Below, piece by piece: positions 6,168 to 7,016 of a stretch of 7,016 nucleotides of DNA. How positions within the stretch are numbered: position 1 is the stretch's first letter; every line of letters starts with the position of its first letter. The stretch is from assembly GCA_030628975.1 (NCBI GenBank), contig DAOVPZ010000057.1:1-7016 (forward strand), given 5' to 3'. The notes below the pieces were generated by a model. That model saw only the letters and a program-made list of their open reading frames with translations, searched no databases and had not been told where the DNA came from. The DNA is from Candidatus Cloacimonadota bacterium. GTDB taxonomy: Bacteria > Cloacimonadota > Cloacimonadia > JGIOTU-2. Position numbers and translations under genes: made by a program.

Positions 6168-7016
6168 TTACAACAATGAGATCGGATCCACATCAATCTG
6201 CATTTTAAGATAACTTGGAATTTTCACATTTGTTTGAAACCAGGTAACAAACCTTTTTACAGCATTCCTATCATTTGCTTTGATAATAATATGATAGCGA
6301 TATTGTTTGCGGATTTTACTTATTGGAGCTATAACAGGACCTAAAATAATTATTTCCCCAGATCTTTCAAATTGTCTTATTTCCCTACTAATCGCAAATA
6401 CAATTTTTTTCAATTTGTTCATATCATTTAAAGTAAAAAGTAATCTAACTAATTTTGTATATGGTGGGTAATATAGTTTTTTTCTTAATGACAATTCATA
6501 TTCAACAAACCCTTGAAAATTTTGCTCTTGTGCTAATTGAATGCTATAATGTTTCGGATTATAGGTCTGAACAATAACTTCACCTTTCTTTTCACTCCTG
6601 CCGGTACGACCTGCTACTTGTGTAATGTGTTGGAAGTTTCTCTCTGCAGCGCGAAAATCTGGAAGATTAAGATTTACATCTGCTGAAACTATGCCAACAA
6701 GAGTTATATTCGGGAAATCCAGTCCTTTTATGATCATTTGTGTGCCAAGCAGAATATCAATATAACCATTTCTTACTTTATCAAAAATTTTTTGATAGGT
6801 CTGTTTCCCACGAGTTGTGTCTGTATCCATACGAGCAATCCGTGCTGTAGGGAAAAGGAACTCCAGATTTTTTTCTATCTTCTCGGTTCCGGGTGAGCCA
6901 AAATTAAATATAAATCCCCCACATTCAGGACACTTTTTGGGCAAAGACTGATTATATCCACAATAATGGCAAATCATACGATTATTATACGAATGATATG
7001 TAAGGCTGATATTGCA
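6168..7016 (-). CDS. priA: Primosomal protein N' (replication-restart helicase PriA), C-terminal part
   Basis: The frame is open to the right edge of the window, so the gene is cut at its 5' end and 283 codons are visible; the Met at 6977 is internal. PriA is a superfamily 2 helicase that reloads the replisome at stalled forks. The visible part starts inside the zinc-binding region inserted in the helicase (C1; C16-x2-C19; C29-x2-C32, counted from 7016, with T-Y-H at 6-8). The second helicase half follows: G-T-E near 42, G-T-Q-M-I-x-K-G-L-D-F (motif V) and Q-V-A-G-R-T-G-R (motif VI). The PriA-specific C-terminal domain begins with Y-Y-P-P-Y and ends in I-D-V-D-P. The zinc ligands and motifs seen are intact and the stop is TAA at 6170-6168, so the gene looks functional. 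The MNT gene start lies 106 nt beyond its stop; no convincing terminator is seen between them. Confidence 0.97.
   Translation of the reverse strand, partial: CNISLTYHSYNNRMICHYCGYNQSLPKKCPECGGFIFNFGSPGTEKIEKNLEFLFPTARIARMDTDTTRGKQTYQKIFDKVRNGYIDILLGTQMIIKGLDFPNITLVGIVSADVNLNLPDFRAAERNFQHITQVAGRTGRSEKKGEVIVQTYNPKHYSIQLAQEQNFQGFVEYELSLRKKLYYPPYTKLVRLLFTLNDMNKLKKIVFAISREIRQFERSGEIIILGPVIAPISKIRKQYRYHIIIKANDRNAVKRFVTWFQTNVKIPSYLKMQIDVDPISLL

Noticed and set aside
6149..6170. Short hairpin after priA as a terminator
   Set aside because: The stem is only about 5 A/T-rich pairs (ATGCT/AGCAT) and no T run follows on the minus strand; the T-rich side is on the wrong strand.
6168..6977. priA starting at ATG 6977
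   Set aside because: The frame stays open upstream to 7016 and already encodes zinc-site residues of PriA (Cys and T-Y-H), so this Met is internal.

Overview
The window is AT-rich (roughly 30% G+C by eye) and almost every gene lies on the minus strand. The style suggests an uncultured or environmental bacterium. A Cloacimonadota-, Marinimicrobia- or Bacteroidota/Chlorobi-like source would fit the exported WD40 protein, the tandem CARDB-like domains and the gene sizes, but this is a low-confidence guess and nothing in the window fixes the taxonomy.

Layout, in the direction of transcription (high to low coordinates): (1) 7016-6168 is the C-terminal 283 codons of the replication-restart helicase PriA, a core gene that runs in from outside the window. 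(2) 6111-5029 is a compact two-gene toxin-antitoxin-like unit. It has a near-ideal promoter whose -10 lies in a perfect 11+2+11 palindrome, then a winged-helix/MNT nucleotidyltransferase fusion starting at TTG, then an overlapping UPF0332-type HEPN gene. (3) 5028-4913 is a short G+C-rich spacer with hairpins and an integron-like core box (GTTAGAC). (4) 4912-3428 encodes an unrecognised 494-residue protein with a C-terminal membrane anchor. (5) 3408-3349 is a 60-bp element with the architecture of an integron attC recombination site. (6) 3333-2161 encodes a 390-residue protein with a probable PD-(D/E)XK nuclease-like N-terminus. (7) 2149 to the left edge is a large exported protein that runs off the window. 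It has a signal peptide, a seven-bladed WD40 propeller and two CARDB-like beta domains.

The most notable reading is that a core gene (priA) adjoins an accessory segment built like integron cassettes: an unknown membrane-anchored gene ends in a probable attC, bounded upstream by another core-like box, and another accessory gene begins 15 nt after the attC. Both of these genes carry the same leader, GAAAGGATAT, at or just before the start codon. No integrase is in view, so this could be a distal part of a cassette array, an integrase-less attC cluster, or a lone site. The genes at 3333-2161 and 2149-1 are only 11 nt apart and are probably co-transcribed. The MNT/HEPN pair is expected to repress itself through the palindrome; that is inference from the layout and the N-terminal winged helix.
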